Of a stretch of DNA of 64,000 nucleotides, positions 53,206-62,700 are shown one piece after another. The stretch is from Pedobacter frigiditerrae (GTDB taxonomy: Bacteria; Bacteroidota; Bacteroidia; Sphingobacteriales; Sphingobacteriaceae). Location: NCBI RefSeq assembly GCF_032678705.1, contig NZ_JAVTSS010000001.1:2542001-2606000 (forward strand), given 5' to 3'. The notes beneath the pieces are model-generated. The model had not been told where the DNA came from. It worked only from the letters and a program-made list of their open reading frames with translations, and searched no databases. The translations under genes and the position numbers were made by a program. Numbering within the stretch: position 1 is the stretch's first letter; the number at the start of each line of letters is the position of its first letter.

Positions 53206-53588
53206 ATAGAAAAATTCGTCATTGCGAAGGAGATTTTTCATCGACTGAGGCAATCTCATTGTTGAATTTAAACCATATAAGAAATATGAGTTCATTGAAG
53301 CCATGCCTTATATTTCCTTAAATGTCTTATATGGTAAATATTAGAAAATGAATGTCATTGCTCATCGCTTACCCATGCCCCGCTTTCCTTCCTGCCTTGA
53401 AGAAAGGCATCCATCCTCCCGATAACTATCGGGACGGGTTTATAATTGAAAGCAAGTGGTTCTTGGCAACCTCACCCTATCAACGTTTTGTGCTTTGGCT
53501 TCTGCCTACAAATCCCTTTCCTCAAGGAGAGGGAAACAGAGGAAATGCGTTTAACCAATAGCTTTAACAGGGTGAGGTTTATTTTTCC
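53206..53588. repeat. Intergenic repeat cluster between rpsA and the hexosaminidase gene
   Basis: This gene-free stretch holds several palindromic repeats. CGTCATTGCGAAGGAG...GAGGCAATCTCATTG starts at 53218. ACCATATAAGA (53272-53282) pairs with TCTTATATGGT (53325-53335). CCCGATAACTATCGGG lies near 53418. AACCTCACCCT (53468-53478) pairs with AGGGTGAGGTT (53569-53579). All resemble common Bacteroidota intergenic repeats. Open frames crossing it are not gene-like. Confidence 0.6.
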
Positions 53589-53596
53589 TACTTTTG
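53589..53596 (+). promoter_or_regulatory. -7 element of the hexosaminidase gene (TACTTTTG)
   Basis: An exact TAnnTTTG match 20 nt before ATG 53617. It supports that ATG over any upstream start, which would translate the repeat cluster. Confidence 0.55.
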
Positions 53597-53616
53597 AAAA
53601 TCAAACTTATCCAGTT

Positions 53617-55296
53617 ATGAAGAAATTTATTTTTTGCTTTTTACTTTTCTCCTTGAGCTTTAGTCTTTTTGCTCAGGAAATAAATATTATCCCAAAGCCA
53701 GTCAGTATTACTAAAGGTTTAAAAAGCGAAGAATTTACTTTGGATAATAACTTATTGCTTATCACAAATTCTACATTTCAAGAACAAGCAAGTAATGCTG
53801 TAGCCAAGTATTTTTATGATTATTTGTCAAAAACATACAATATACAAAGAAGCAAAAATCCAGATACAAAAAAACGATTAATTTTAATTAGAGAATCTTT
53901 TGGGGAAGAGCACCCAAATGCATACATCCTAGACATAAAAAAGGATGAAATCCGGATTACTTCTTCATCAGATGCAGGAATATTTTATGGCATTCAAACT
54001 TTAATCCAATTGTTACCAACAGAAAAAGCGACTAGCTTGAAAATACCTGCTGTTACAATTACAGATTATCCTCGATTCGAATACCGCGGAATGCACCTAG
54101 ATGTGAGTCGCCATTTTTTTGATGTGGCAACAGTTAAGGAATACATCGATTATCTCGCCCTGCATAAAATGAATTATTTCCATTGGCATTTAACTGATGA
54201 TCATGGCTGGAGAATTGAAATCAAAAAATATCCAAAGCTAACTGAAGTTGGCGCTTGGAGAAATGGAAGTATAATTGGTCTTTGGCCAGGAAAAGGAAAT
54301 GAAGGCATTAAGTATGAAGTTTTTCCAACAGACATTAAAATCACCCCAAAAGATGCTGTAATTAAAACTGATGGCATTAAACACGGTGGTTATTATACGC
54401 AAGCTGAAATTAAAGATGTAATTGATTATGCTGCAAAAAGGTACATCACCATTATCCCTGAAATTGAAATGCCCGCACATAGTATGGCTGTTTTAGCTGC
54501 TTATCCAGAGTTAGGAACAGAACCCAATAAAAAATATGAAGTTGCGCAAACTTGGGGAATGATGAACAAGTACAACAATGTTTTTCAGCCGACAGAAAAA
54601 ACCTTCAAATTTCTAGAAGACGTATTAACAGAAGTGATGGCTTTATTCCCTTCACAGTACATTCATATTGGAGGAGACGAAGGCTCAAAAGTATGGTGGA
54701 AACAATCTCCAGTTACTCAACAAATTATGAAAGCCAATAACCTAAAAGACGAAAGTGCGTTACAAAGTTATTTCATTCATCGCATTGAGAAATTTGTAAA
54801 TAGCAAGGGAAAAACTATTATCGGTTGGGATGAGATTTTAGACGGTGGCTTAGCACCAAATGCTATTGTAATGAGTTGGAGAGGTGAAAAAGGTGGCATT
54901 GCAGCAGCAAAACAAAATCATAAAGTTATCATGACACCAGAAAATATGATGTACTTTAATCATAAGCAATTTTTACAGGATGATAGCCTAGCTGCTAACA
55001 AATACCTTCCATTAGAAACTGTATATAATTATGAACCTGTTCCGACAGAATTGAGTGTTGAACAAGCCAAATATGTTTGGGGCGGACAAGGCAATCTCTG
55101 GTCAGAATATGTAGCTAACCCTAAAAAAATAGAATACCAAATTTTCCCAAGATTGGATGCTTTAAGCGAAATTCTTTGGAGCCCGAAACAAGGCAAAAAC
55201 TATCCTGATTTTTTAAGACGTTTAAAGACACAGTTTAAGCGCTATGATTTAATGGGAATTACTTACAGCAGAAGATATTTAAATACAACCCCCTAA
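53617..55296 (+). CDS. Beta-N-acetylhexosaminidase, GH20
   Basis: A 559-residue secreted enzyme with a signal peptide (cut after SLFA|Q). The GH20b N-terminal domain covers about 20-150; the GH20 barrel starts at YRGMHLDVSRHFF. The catalytic pair Asp354-Glu355 lies in HIGGDEGSKVWW. DDHGWRIEIKKYPKL and the late VWGGQGNLWSEYV (substrate-binding tryptophans) are canonical. It removes terminal GlcNAc or GalNAc from glycans or peptidoglycan fragments in the periplasm. A small membrane-protein gene follows 2 nt later. Confidence 0.94.
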   Translation: MKKFIFCFLLFSLSFSLFAQEINIIPKPVSITKGLKSEEFTLDNNLLLITNSTFQEQASNAVAKYFYDYLSKTYNIQRSKNPDTKKRLILIRESFGEEHPNAYILDIKKDEIRITSSSDAGIFYGIQTLIQLLPTEKATSLKIPAVTITDYPRFEYRGMHLDVSRHFFDVATVKEYIDYLALHKMNYFHWHLTDDHGWRIEIKKYPKLTEVGAWRNGSIIGLWPGKGNEGIKYEVFPTDIKITPKDAVIKTDGIKHGGYYTQAEIKDVIDYAAKRYITIIPEIEMPAHSMAVLAAYPELGTEPNKKYEVAQTWGMMNKYNNVFQPTEKTFKFLEDVLTEVMALFPSQYIHIGGDEGSKVWWKQSPVTQQIMKANNLKDESALQSYFIHRIEKFVNSKGKTIIGWDEILDGGLAPNAIVMSWRGEKGGIAAAKQNHKVIMTPENMMYFNHKQFLQDDSLAANKYLPLETVYNYEPVPTELSVEQAKYVWGGQGNLWSEYVANPKKIEYQIFPRLDALSEILWSPKQGKNYPDFLRRLKTQFKRYDLMGITYSRRYLNTTP

Positions 55297-55298
55297 CC

Positions 55299-55496
55299 AT
55301 GATACGCAAGATTTTAGCAGTTATTTTAACCATATTTACATTATACGCAATTAAAGAAACAGTGGTTATTTTTACTTCGGGCGATGTAGAGATTGTCAGT
55401 CACAGAAAGCAATTGATATTAATAGCCTTGAGTATTACCATTCCTTTAGTGGTTTTATCGCTTTGGTTATGGAGACCGAAAACCCCAAACTCGTAA
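55299..55496 (+). CDS. Small two-helix membrane protein
   Basis: A 65-residue protein with hydrophobic segments at about 5-25 and 40-58, separated by a polar loop (SGDVEIVSHRKQ). It begins 2 nt after the hexosaminidase stop, so translation is probably coupled. No family recognised. Confidence 0.65.
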   Translation: MIRKILAVILTIFTLYAIKETVVIFTSGDVEIVSHRKQLILIALSITIPLVVLSLWLWRPKTPNS

Positions 55497-55545
55497 ATGG
55501 GCTTCTGTTAATTTCACAGACTATGCAAAGTCCCCTTTAGGGGAT

Positions 55546-55941
55546 TTAGGCGTAAAACTTACTCTTCAACTCTGGTGTAGGCACCCAACAGCTTTCTTGT
55601 TTACCAAACCATTTATAACGATTTTTGGCAATATAGTTATAAACTGCATTTCTAATAAAAGGAGGAACAATTATAAAACCGTAAAGTAAAGGCCAAAGTC
55701 CATTTAATTTTCGAGCAACTCTTAATGCGGCTGTAGAGCGCAAATAAACTTTCCCACCTTCTAATAAGATGAAACTATCTAGATTTTCTGGAGAAATATT
55801 AAAAGGTGTAATTTTTTCGGCAGCGTATTCACTTTGCAGGGATGCGAATCGGAAAATATTATTCTTATCTCTTTGGATGGTAAATTGCACCGCCCCATTA
55901 CAGAGATTACAAAGTCCATCGAAAAAAATTACTGGTTGCAT
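55546..55941 (-). CDS. DCC-family thiol-disulfide oxidoreductase-like protein
   Basis: A 131-residue protein of the DCC (DUF393) family. The motif is FFDGLCNLCNG with Asp8, Cys11 and Cys14. The RFASLQSEYA segment and the closing W-x-P/C tail fit the family. The start at ATG 55941 is placed by the motif; an open frame continues to 56124 but runs through intergenic repeat. Function in the family is not established; a thioredoxin-like fold is predicted. Confidence 0.88.
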   Translation of the reverse strand: MQPVIFFDGLCNLCNGAVQFTIQRDKNNIFRFASLQSEYAAEKITPFNISPENLDSFILLEGGKVYLRSTAALRVARKLNGLWPLLYGFIIVPPFIRNAVYNYIAKNRYKWFGKQESCWVPTPELKSKFYA

Positions 55942-56000
55942 ATACAAATATAAAACTATTAAGGGATTTACTTCCCTATAAAACACAGACTTATGTAAAC

Positions 56001-56065
56001 TAAACCTGATGGTAATGAGCACGAATCCCGATTTTCGTCGGGAGAGTAAAATGAACAGCAGGACT
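56001..56065 (+). repeat. MITE-like repeat arm, copy D
   Basis: TAAACCTGATGGTAATGAGC...AACAGCAGGACT matches the outer arm of copy A (4471-4554) in order and orientation, with a different middle (a CCCGATTTTCGTCGGG hairpin). Gaps 55942-56213 contain no gene. Confidence 0.5.
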
Positions 56066-56190
56066 ATCCGCTCCCATGTAAACCAAACCCTGCTTTTCAA
56101 ATCAAAATCATAACAATTTAGCAATCAAACAATTCAACACCTTTTTTCAACTTTCCAACATTTCAACTTTCCAACATTAAAACATTTATC

Positions 56191-56198
56191 TATATTTG
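56191..56198 (+). promoter_or_regulatory. -7 element of pyrR (TATATTTG)
   Basis: An exact TAnnTTTG match. The in-frame TTG at 56196 is inside it, so the true start is ATG 56214, 15 nt downstream. Confidence 0.6.
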
Positions 56199-56213
56199 CC
56201 CAATCCTTGTTCA

Positions 56214-56759
56214 ATGCAAAAGAGAACCCTGCTAGACGGTCAAAAATTTCAAATCACAATTAAGAGACTTTGTCATCAATTAATTGAGAACCATACCGAT
56301 TTTGAGAATACAGTATTAATCGGAATTCAACCCAGAGGAACTTATTTCGTAGACCGTGTACACCAAGAACTTTCAGCAATTTTAAAAACGAATACCATTA
56401 AAAAAGGTCATTTAGACATTACTTTTTTTAGGGATGATTTTAGAAGAAAAGATGGCCTAGTGACGGCGAGCAGCAATACCATTAACTTTATTATAGAAGG
56501 CAAACAAGTTATCTTAATTGATGATGTTTTGTGGACTGGCAGAACAATTCGTGCTGCGATGGACGCATTGCTGGCTTACGGCCGACCACAAAGAGTTGAA
56601 TTAATGGTATTAATTGACAGAAGATTTTCTAGACACTTACCTATTGAGCCTAATTATATTGGCCAGCAAGTTGATTGTGTCGACAGTCAGAAAGTTAAGG
56701 TAAGTTGGAAAGAAAATGATGGAGAAGACAAGGTGATTTTATTATCAGAGAAACAATAA
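56214..56759 (+). CDS. pyrR: PyrR-like phosphoribosyltransferase / pyrimidine regulator
   Basis: A 181-residue type I phosphoribosyltransferase. The PRPP-binding motif is VILIDDVLWTGRT (99-111), followed by GRPQRVELMVLIDRRFSRHLPI, typical of PyrR. PyrR binds UMP and PRPP, and in many bacteria controls pyr genes by attenuation or acts as uracil phosphoribosyltransferase. No attenuator hairpin set is obvious in the short leader. It is 5 nt upstream of pyrB. Confidence 0.93.
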   Translation: MQKRTLLDGQKFQITIKRLCHQLIENHTDFENTVLIGIQPRGTYFVDRVHQELSAILKTNTIKKGHLDITFFRDDFRRKDGLVTASSNTINFIIEGKQVILIDDVLWTGRTIRAAMDALLAYGRPQRVELMVLIDRRFSRHLPIEPNYIGQQVDCVDSQKVKVSWKENDGEDKVILLSEKQ

Positions 56760-56764
56760 GAAAA

Positions 56765-57697
56765 ATGGCAGCAGAAAAACTATCAACTAGACATCTTTTA
56801 GGCATTAAAGATATTAACCTGAATGATATTGAATTGATTTTCGAAACTGCTGATAATTTTAAGGATGTGATTAACAGACCTATTAAAAAGGTTCCCTCGC
56901 TAAGAGATATCACCATTGCCAATATATTTTTCGAAAACTCTACACGCACCAAACTATCATTCGAATTAGCTGAAAAAAGACTTTCTGCCGATGTGGTAAA
57001 CTTTGCAGCATCTTCTTCGTCGGTTAGCAAAGGCGAAACCCTAATTGACACCGTAAACAACATCTTAGCGATGAAAGTTGACATGGTAGTGATGCGACAT
57101 CCTTATGCTGGAGCTGGTCAGTTTTTAAGTAAACACATTAAAGCGCAAATTGTAAATGCTGGCGATGGCGCACACGAACACCCAACGCAAGCTTTATTAG
57201 ATGCTTTCTCTATTCGCCAGAAACTAGGTGATGTTAGGGGTAAAAAAGTTGTTATTGTGGGCGATATTTTACACTCACGAGTGGCTATTTCTAACATTCT
57301 TTGTCTGCAAAAATTAGGTGCAGAGGTTATGGTTTGCGGACCAACAACATTAATTCCAAAACATATTGCTTCATTAGGTGTAAAAGTTGAACACGATTTA
57401 AAGAAAGCTTTAAATTGGTGCGATGTGGCCAATATGTTGCGCATCCAATTAGAAAGACAAGACATTAAATATTTCCCATCGCAACGCGAATATGCAATGA
57501 TGTATGGTTTGAATAAAGAAATTCTAGATAATCTTGATAAGGAAATCATCGTTATGCATCCTGGACCGATAAACAGGGGTGTAGAGATTACAAGTGATGT
57601 GGCGGACAGTAAACAATCTATTATTTTAGAACAAGTAGAAAATGGAGTAGCTGTTAGAATGGCTGTACTTTATTTATTGGCTAGTCAGAATGATTAA
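56765..57697 (+). CDS. pyrB: Aspartate carbamoyltransferase catalytic subunit
   Basis: A 310-residue enzyme condensing aspartate and carbamoyl phosphate in pyrimidine synthesis. The carbamoyl-phosphate motif STRT is at 59-62 (FFENSTRTKLSFE). HPTQALLD, GDILHSRVAISN and a closing HPGPINRGVEI are canonical. It is transcribed with pyrR. No regulatory subunit (pyrI) is seen. The following 224 nt hold no recognisable gene. Confidence 0.96.
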   Translation: MAAEKLSTRHLLGIKDINLNDIELIFETADNFKDVINRPIKKVPSLRDITIANIFFENSTRTKLSFELAEKRLSADVVNFAASSSSVSKGETLIDTVNNILAMKVDMVVMRHPYAGAGQFLSKHIKAQIVNAGDGAHEHPTQALLDAFSIRQKLGDVRGKKVVIVGDILHSRVAISNILCLQKLGAEVMVCGPTTLIPKHIASLGVKVEHDLKKALNWCDVANMLRIQLERQDIKYFPSQREYAMMYGLNKEILDNLDKEIIVMHPGPINRGVEITSDVADSKQSIILEQVENGVAVRMAVLYLLASQND

Positions 57698-57921
57698 GTA
57701 GTTGAATAGCTTATGGTTGATGGTCCATAGCCGAGTGGCAGACCAGAAGGATAATCTTGTTGGCAATTAACTATTGTCCATTAACCAACAACCTCTTTTC
57801 ATTTCCTTTATACCAATTTCAAAATCTCTTCGTTAAAACCTTGTTATCAACAGATGTTAATTACTTATGTTGATAAGCTTTGATACTATTTCTAATTTAG
57901 TACCAACCATATTTGAAACCT

Positions 57922-60900
57922 ATGCAGAAGAAATTTCTATTAGTTCCCCTCTTTTTAGTCGGCGGCATTACCGCCAGTTTTGCCCAGATAACCCCGCTAA
58001 TCAACCTCAATAAAAACTACCAAACTGGTTTAGAATTACTCCAGAACGAGAAATATGTTGCCGCTGCCCAACAATTTAAAATGGTTGAGCAAGTTAGAAG
58101 CAAAGCCAGCACTCAAAAAGAAAGCAATGCAGAATTGTCTTTATTAAAAGAAAATGCAAAATTTTATGCAGCAGTTTGCGCTTTAGAACTAGGCAATGAG
58201 GATGCCGAATCGCTATTTCTAGAATTTATTAGAGAATACCCTTTAAATCCGAATACCAAGCTTGCTTACTTTCATGTAGGTAAATCTTATTTTGCGCAAA
58301 AGAATTATACAAAGGCCTTAGAATGGTTTGAAAAAACTGAGCCAAGTTCTCTTTCTCAAAAACAGAGAACAGAATATCAATTTAAACAAGGTTATGCCTA
58401 TTTTGAGTTGAAAAATTTTGAAAAAGCAGAGCCTCTATTTGAAGCGGTTAAAAAAGAAGATTCACCATTTAAAGAAAGTGCTACTTATTACTTCGCGTAT
58501 ATCAATTACTTAAATAAAGAGTATAAAACTGCTTTGGCCAACTTCGAGAAACTGAAAGGCTCTCCTACTTATGAGGCAAGTTATCCTTACTACATTACTT
58601 CGATGTATTATTTGGATGAGCGTTATGATGATGTTATAGATTATGCAATTCCCGCAATGGCTAAAACAAAACAACAGTTTGAGCCTGAAATGTTAAGCTT
58701 AGTTGCAGCTTCTTATTTTGCAAAGTCAGAATTTAAAAATGCAGAGAAGTATTTCGCAGAATTTTATTCAAAAGATAAAAACAACACTAAAAATAATCTT
58801 TTCATTTATCAATACGGATACTCACTATATCAAAATGGAAAGTTTAAGGAATCTATCCCTGTTTTAGAAAAACTAACTACAGACGACATTTACCTGCAAA
58901 ACGGTATGTACACCTTGGGTAAATCTGCCTTAAAGCTTAATAATAAAGAAAAAGCTCGCAGTGCATTTTTTAGGGCGTCTAGATTAAATTTCGATAAAGT
59001 AATACAAGAAGAAGCTTGGTTAAGTTATGCTAGATTAAGTTACGAGTTAGAATTTAATTCTCAAGCTTTAGAATCAATTCAAGCTTTTATTAAGCAATTT
59101 CCAAGCTCTAGAAAAATAAACGAGGCTAGAGTTTTACAAGGTGAAATTTTATTAACCAGCAAAAACTACCAAACTGCAATCGATATTTTAGAACCTCTAC
59201 AAAACAAAACGCCTGAAGCAAAAGAAGCTTATCAAAAGGCAACTTACTTTAGAGGTTTAGAGTTTTACAACGAAAGGGCTTTCCCTAACGCTTTATCTAT
59301 GTTTTTACGTTCTGGCAATTTCCCAGAAGATAAAGAAATAAATGCTTTAAGTATTTATTGGATGGCAGAATCGATGTATGAATTAAGAAAGTTTGGCGAA
59401 GCTGTTAAAACTTTTGAGAAGTTTTTGGCAATGCCTGCTGCACAAAAAACAGATGTTTACAACTTTGCTAATTATGCTTTAGGATACGCTGCTTTTGAGG
59501 ATGAAAAATACACCAAAGCGGCTAATTACTTCGAAAAGTTTTTAAATGGTGATGATAAGGATGCTAAAACTGTAACAGACGCAACCATTCGTTTGGCCGA
59601 TTCATATTTTGTTAACAAGAACTATGGCGATGCAATGGCTAACTATAACAAAATCATCAACGGTAAATTAACCGGAGAAGATTATGCATTGTTTCAACGT
59701 GGAATGATACAAGGTTTGCAAAAACAAGACGATGCAAAAATTGCTACCATGCAAAGTTTGTTGCGCCAATTCCCAGGTTCAAATTATGCTGACGACGCTG
59801 GTTTTGAAACTGCCTATACTTACTTCAATAAAGGGGATTTTGATAAATCTAAATCTGATTTAGTTGATTTAGTAGCTAAGTATCCTCGTAGTAGTTATGT
59901 TCCTCGTGCTTTAGTAACCATCGGTTTAGTACAATACAATCAAGACCAAGACGATGCTGCCTTAGAATCATTTAAAAAAGTGATTAGAGATTATGCAAGT
60001 TCTGTTGAAGCTAAACAAGCACTAGAATCTATCAAAAATATTTATGTAGATAGAGGTGATGCAAATGGTTTTATTGCATACGCTGCCACTACTCCACTTG
60101 GAAATTACTCGATGAGTGAACAAGATAACATTGTTTTTCAAGCGGCTAACAATAGATATTTAAAAGGTGATGCGCAAGGTGCTTACGAGGCCGTAAATGC
60201 ATACTTTGAAAAATTCCCAAAAGCAATTCACGATAAGGAAGCTCGTTTTATTAGAGCTGAATCTTTAGTGAAATTAAATCGCTCTGCGGAGGCTATACCT
60301 GATTACGATTATATCCTAAACGATTGGACAAGCGATTACACAGAACGTTCGTTAATGAGTGTTTCGAAGGTTTTAATGGACGAAAAGAAATACAATGAGG
60401 CTATCGTTTACTTAAAAAGATTAGAGACCACAGCTGATTATAAAGTGCACTATACTTATGCCATCAACAATTTATTAAAAGCTTACAACGCTTTGGGTAT
60501 GGCCGATGACATGATGAAATATGCAGATTTAATCAAAAACTCTGATAAAGCATCTGAAGAAGAAAAAAACAGCTCAGATTTATTTATTGGTAAAGCATAT
60601 TTGGTAAAAGCCGATACTGTTCAAGCTGTTAAATCATTCAATAATGTAATAGCTAAAACAAAAACCTTAGCCGCTGCAGAAGCGAAATATAATATTGCAG
60701 CTATTCAATATGCCAAAGGCGATTATAAAAATTCTCAGAAAACTTGTTTCGACTTGATAAACAATATGCCATCCTATGATTATTGGGTAGCGAAATCGTT
60801 TATTCTATTATCTGATAATTACTTAGCGCTAAAAGATAAATTACAGGCAAAAAGTACATTATTAAGTATTATAGACAATTACGAAGGTAAGGATGACATC

Positions 60901-60939
60901 GTGCCAACTGCCAAAGAGAAATTAGCTAAAATTAATTAG
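57922..60939 (+). CDS. Large TPR protein, 1005 residues
   Basis: A secreted protein with a signal peptide (cut after ASFA|Q), filled from about residue 35 to the end with tetratricopeptide repeats (for example AYFHVGKSYFAQKNYTKALEWF and ALGYAAFEDEKYTKAANYFEKF). The ATG at 57922 is preferred over an in-frame TTG at 57913. It belongs to the BamD/YbgF-like TPR class of Bacteroidota periplasmic scaffolds. It sits 9 nt upstream of a beta-barrel gene, so a complex of the two in the outer membrane is likely. Confidence 0.88.
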   Translation: MQKKFLLVPLFLVGGITASFAQITPLINLNKNYQTGLELLQNEKYVAAAQQFKMVEQVRSKASTQKESNAELSLLKENAKFYAAVCALELGNEDAESLFLEFIREYPLNPNTKLAYFHVGKSYFAQKNYTKALEWFEKTEPSSLSQKQRTEYQFKQGYAYFELKNFEKAEPLFEAVKKEDSPFKESATYYFAYINYLNKEYKTALANFEKLKGSPTYEASYPYYITSMYYLDERYDDVIDYAIPAMAKTKQQFEPEMLSLVAASYFAKSEFKNAEKYFAEFYSKDKNNTKNNLFIYQYGYSLYQNGKFKESIPVLEKLTTDDIYLQNGMYTLGKSALKLNNKEKARSAFFRASRLNFDKVIQEEAWLSYARLSYELEFNSQALESIQAFIKQFPSSRKINEARVLQGEILLTSKNYQTAIDILEPLQNKTPEAKEAYQKATYFRGLEFYNERAFPNALSMFLRSGNFPEDKEINALSIYWMAESMYELRKFGEAVKTFEKFLAMPAAQKTDVYNFANYALGYAAFEDEKYTKAANYFEKFLNGDDKDAKTVTDATIRLADSYFVNKNYGDAMANYNKIINGKLTGEDYALFQRGMIQGLQKQDDAKIATMQSLLRQFPGSNYADDAGFETAYTYFNKGDFDKSKSDLVDLVAKYPRSSYVPRALVTIGLVQYNQDQDDAALESFKKVIRDYASSVEAKQALESIKNIYVDRGDANGFIAYAATTPLGNYSMSEQDNIVFQAANNRYLKGDAQGAYEAVNAYFEKFPKAIHDKEARFIRAESLVKLNRSAEAIPDYDYILNDWTSDYTERSLMSVSKVLMDEKKYNEAIVYLKRLETTADYKVHYTYAINNLLKAYNALGMADDMMKYADLIKNSDKASEEEKNSSDLFIGKAYLVKADTVQAVKSFNNVIAKTKTLAAAEAKYNIAAIQYAKGDYKNSQKTCFDLINNMPSYDYWVAKSFILLSDNYLALKDKLQAKSTLLSIIDNYEGKDDIVPTAKEKLAKIN

Positions 60940-60948
60940 ACATTGAAG

Positions 60949-62646
60949 ATGAGATTACACAAAATTATATATACTACATTAATTGTTCTTACTGCTGGTT
61001 CATTTGCAACGAAGGCGCAAGATGTTAAACCACCAGAAAAAACTGTTACGGAAGAAATTGAAGTAATAAGACCCTATAAACCTGTTTTGGCTGATGCTGT
61101 TAAGTTGAGAAGAAGTCCAGACTTGAATAACGTAGCAACTTATAAAGCCAAATTCAACTACGCCTTAACGGATAGGAAATTAGAGTTAAATTCTGATATT
61201 CAGAAGTTGCAAGCACAACAATTAGCCGACGAACGTGCTGCCGTACTAATTAATAATTACGTAAAAGGCGGCGTTGGCTCTCTGGGAACCGTATTGGCAG
61301 AAGCTTATGTTGGTACTGGAAAAGATGAAGGCTTACAAGCTGGTGCATTTTTTAGACATTTTAGTCAAGCTGGAAAACTATATAAACAGAACGAAAGCAC
61401 GCAACAATTAAGTGCATTTGGCCGTAGCATTGGCGATAAAACCACATTGAATGGCCGTGTCAACTTTGAAAGACACGGATTATATTTTTATGGTATTGAT
61501 GAAGCAAATCCAACCTTAAACCCAGATCCAGAGAAACAGGCTATCAATTTCTTTGAGTTAGAGGGAGAAGCCATCAATAAATTTACTAACGATGAGAATG
61601 CTTTAAGTTATGCAGCAAAGGTTAATGCCTATTTATTAAATGATAAATTTTCTGCCAAAGAAAACGCTATTACTTTAACGGGGTATCTAAACAAAAGGAT
61701 TAGCAAATTTAATTTAGGTCTTGCAGCTGCTGCCGAATTAGGGAGTACAAAAGATGTAAATACAAGTGTTTCAAATAATATATTACGATTAAATCCTTAC
61801 ATCAAACTACAAGCAAATGGCGTAAAAATTACAGCTGGAATTAACTTCGTTCAAGAATTTGGCGAGTTTTCTAGCACAAGGATTTTCCCTGCCGTAACTG
61901 CCGACTTTACTTTAATTCCAGACTTTCTACAAATTTTTGGAGAAGTTAAAGGTGATGTTAATCGCAATAGCTTAAAAAACTTTACAGATGAAAATCCATT
62001 CTTAAATGGAAATATCGCCATTCAAAACACTGTAGAAAAAATGAGTATTAGTGGAGGTATTAAAGGCACAGGTGGTCCAGGTTTTGGTTACAAAGCTAGA
62101 TTCTACAGCAAAAGAATTACCGATATGCCTTTGTTCGTCAACAACTTCACCAACTTCAATAAGTTCGATGTGATTTATGATTTTGGAACAATGAAATTAT
62201 TAGGCTTAGAAGGAGAAATTTCTGTTCAAGTAAGTGATAACTTAAAATGGACTGGTAAAATAAATATGGAGGATTATAAACCTGCAGCAGAGCAAGAAAG
62301 TTATTACAAACCACAATTGCGCATCGGTTCAAACTTCTCTTATACTTATAATAAAAAGCTAAGTTTTAGTGCAAATGTTGCCATTCAAGACGATAGCGAT
62401 GCGAAAGTATACATTTCAGACCCACAAATTTTAGGCATTTACCCTCCTATTCCAGATGTAACAAAAGAAACATTAGTAACTGTAAAAGGCTTTGTAGATT
62501 TAGGTGTCGGGGCAGATTATAAAATCAATAACAAGTTTTCTGCTTTTGCAAGGGCAACCAACTTGCTTAATACTAATTATAGCAAATACTTGTACTACCG
62601 TACAAATGGTTTCAGTATTTTTGGCGGATTAAGCTACTCATTTTAG
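60949..62646 (+). CDS. TonB-receptor-like outer-membrane beta-barrel protein
   Basis: A 565-residue protein with a signal peptide (cut after ATKA|Q) and a barrel ending GGLSYSF, the terminal Phe used by the BAM machine. The start of the mature part (TEEIEVIRPYKPVLADAVKLRRSPDL) is conserved in this pair of genes. There is no plug domain or TonB box, so it is not a complete TonB-dependent receptor. ATG 60949 is used rather than TTG 60943. The TPR gene upstream is its probable partner. Confidence 0.82.
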   Translation: MRLHKIIYTTLIVLTAGSFATKAQDVKPPEKTVTEEIEVIRPYKPVLADAVKLRRSPDLNNVATYKAKFNYALTDRKLELNSDIQKLQAQQLADERAAVLINNYVKGGVGSLGTVLAEAYVGTGKDEGLQAGAFFRHFSQAGKLYKQNESTQQLSAFGRSIGDKTTLNGRVNFERHGLYFYGIDEANPTLNPDPEKQAINFFELEGEAINKFTNDENALSYAAKVNAYLLNDKFSAKENAITLTGYLNKRISKFNLGLAAAAELGSTKDVNTSVSNNILRLNPYIKLQANGVKITAGINFVQEFGEFSSTRIFPAVTADFTLIPDFLQIFGEVKGDVNRNSLKNFTDENPFLNGNIAIQNTVEKMSISGGIKGTGGPGFGYKARFYSKRITDMPLFVNNFTNFNKFDVIYDFGTMKLLGLEGEISVQVSDNLKWTGKINMEDYKPAAEQESYYKPQLRIGSNFSYTYNKKLSFSANVAIQDDSDAKVYISDPQILGIYPPIPDVTKETLVTVKGFVDLGVGADYKINNKFSAFARATNLLNTNYSKYLYYRTNGFSIFGGLSYSF

Positions 62647-62700
62647 GCCTTAGGCAATTAAATATTGGTTGATACCGAATTATAATTTATTTTTACCAGA

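Noticed and set aside
53352..53616. Open frames upstream of the hexosaminidase, including an in-frame N-terminal extension of it
   Set aside because: They translate palindromic repeats; a promoter element at 53589-53596 and a signal peptide at ATG 53617 place the start downstream.
55942..56124. N-terminal extension of the DCC-family protein
   Set aside because: The conserved motif lies at residues 7-14 from ATG 55941; the extension reads through repeat copy D.
57720..57760. tRNA-like fragment (GGTCCATAGCCGAGTGGCAGACC)-type D-arm look-alike
   Set aside because: No anticodon arm, T-loop or acceptor stem can be built around it.
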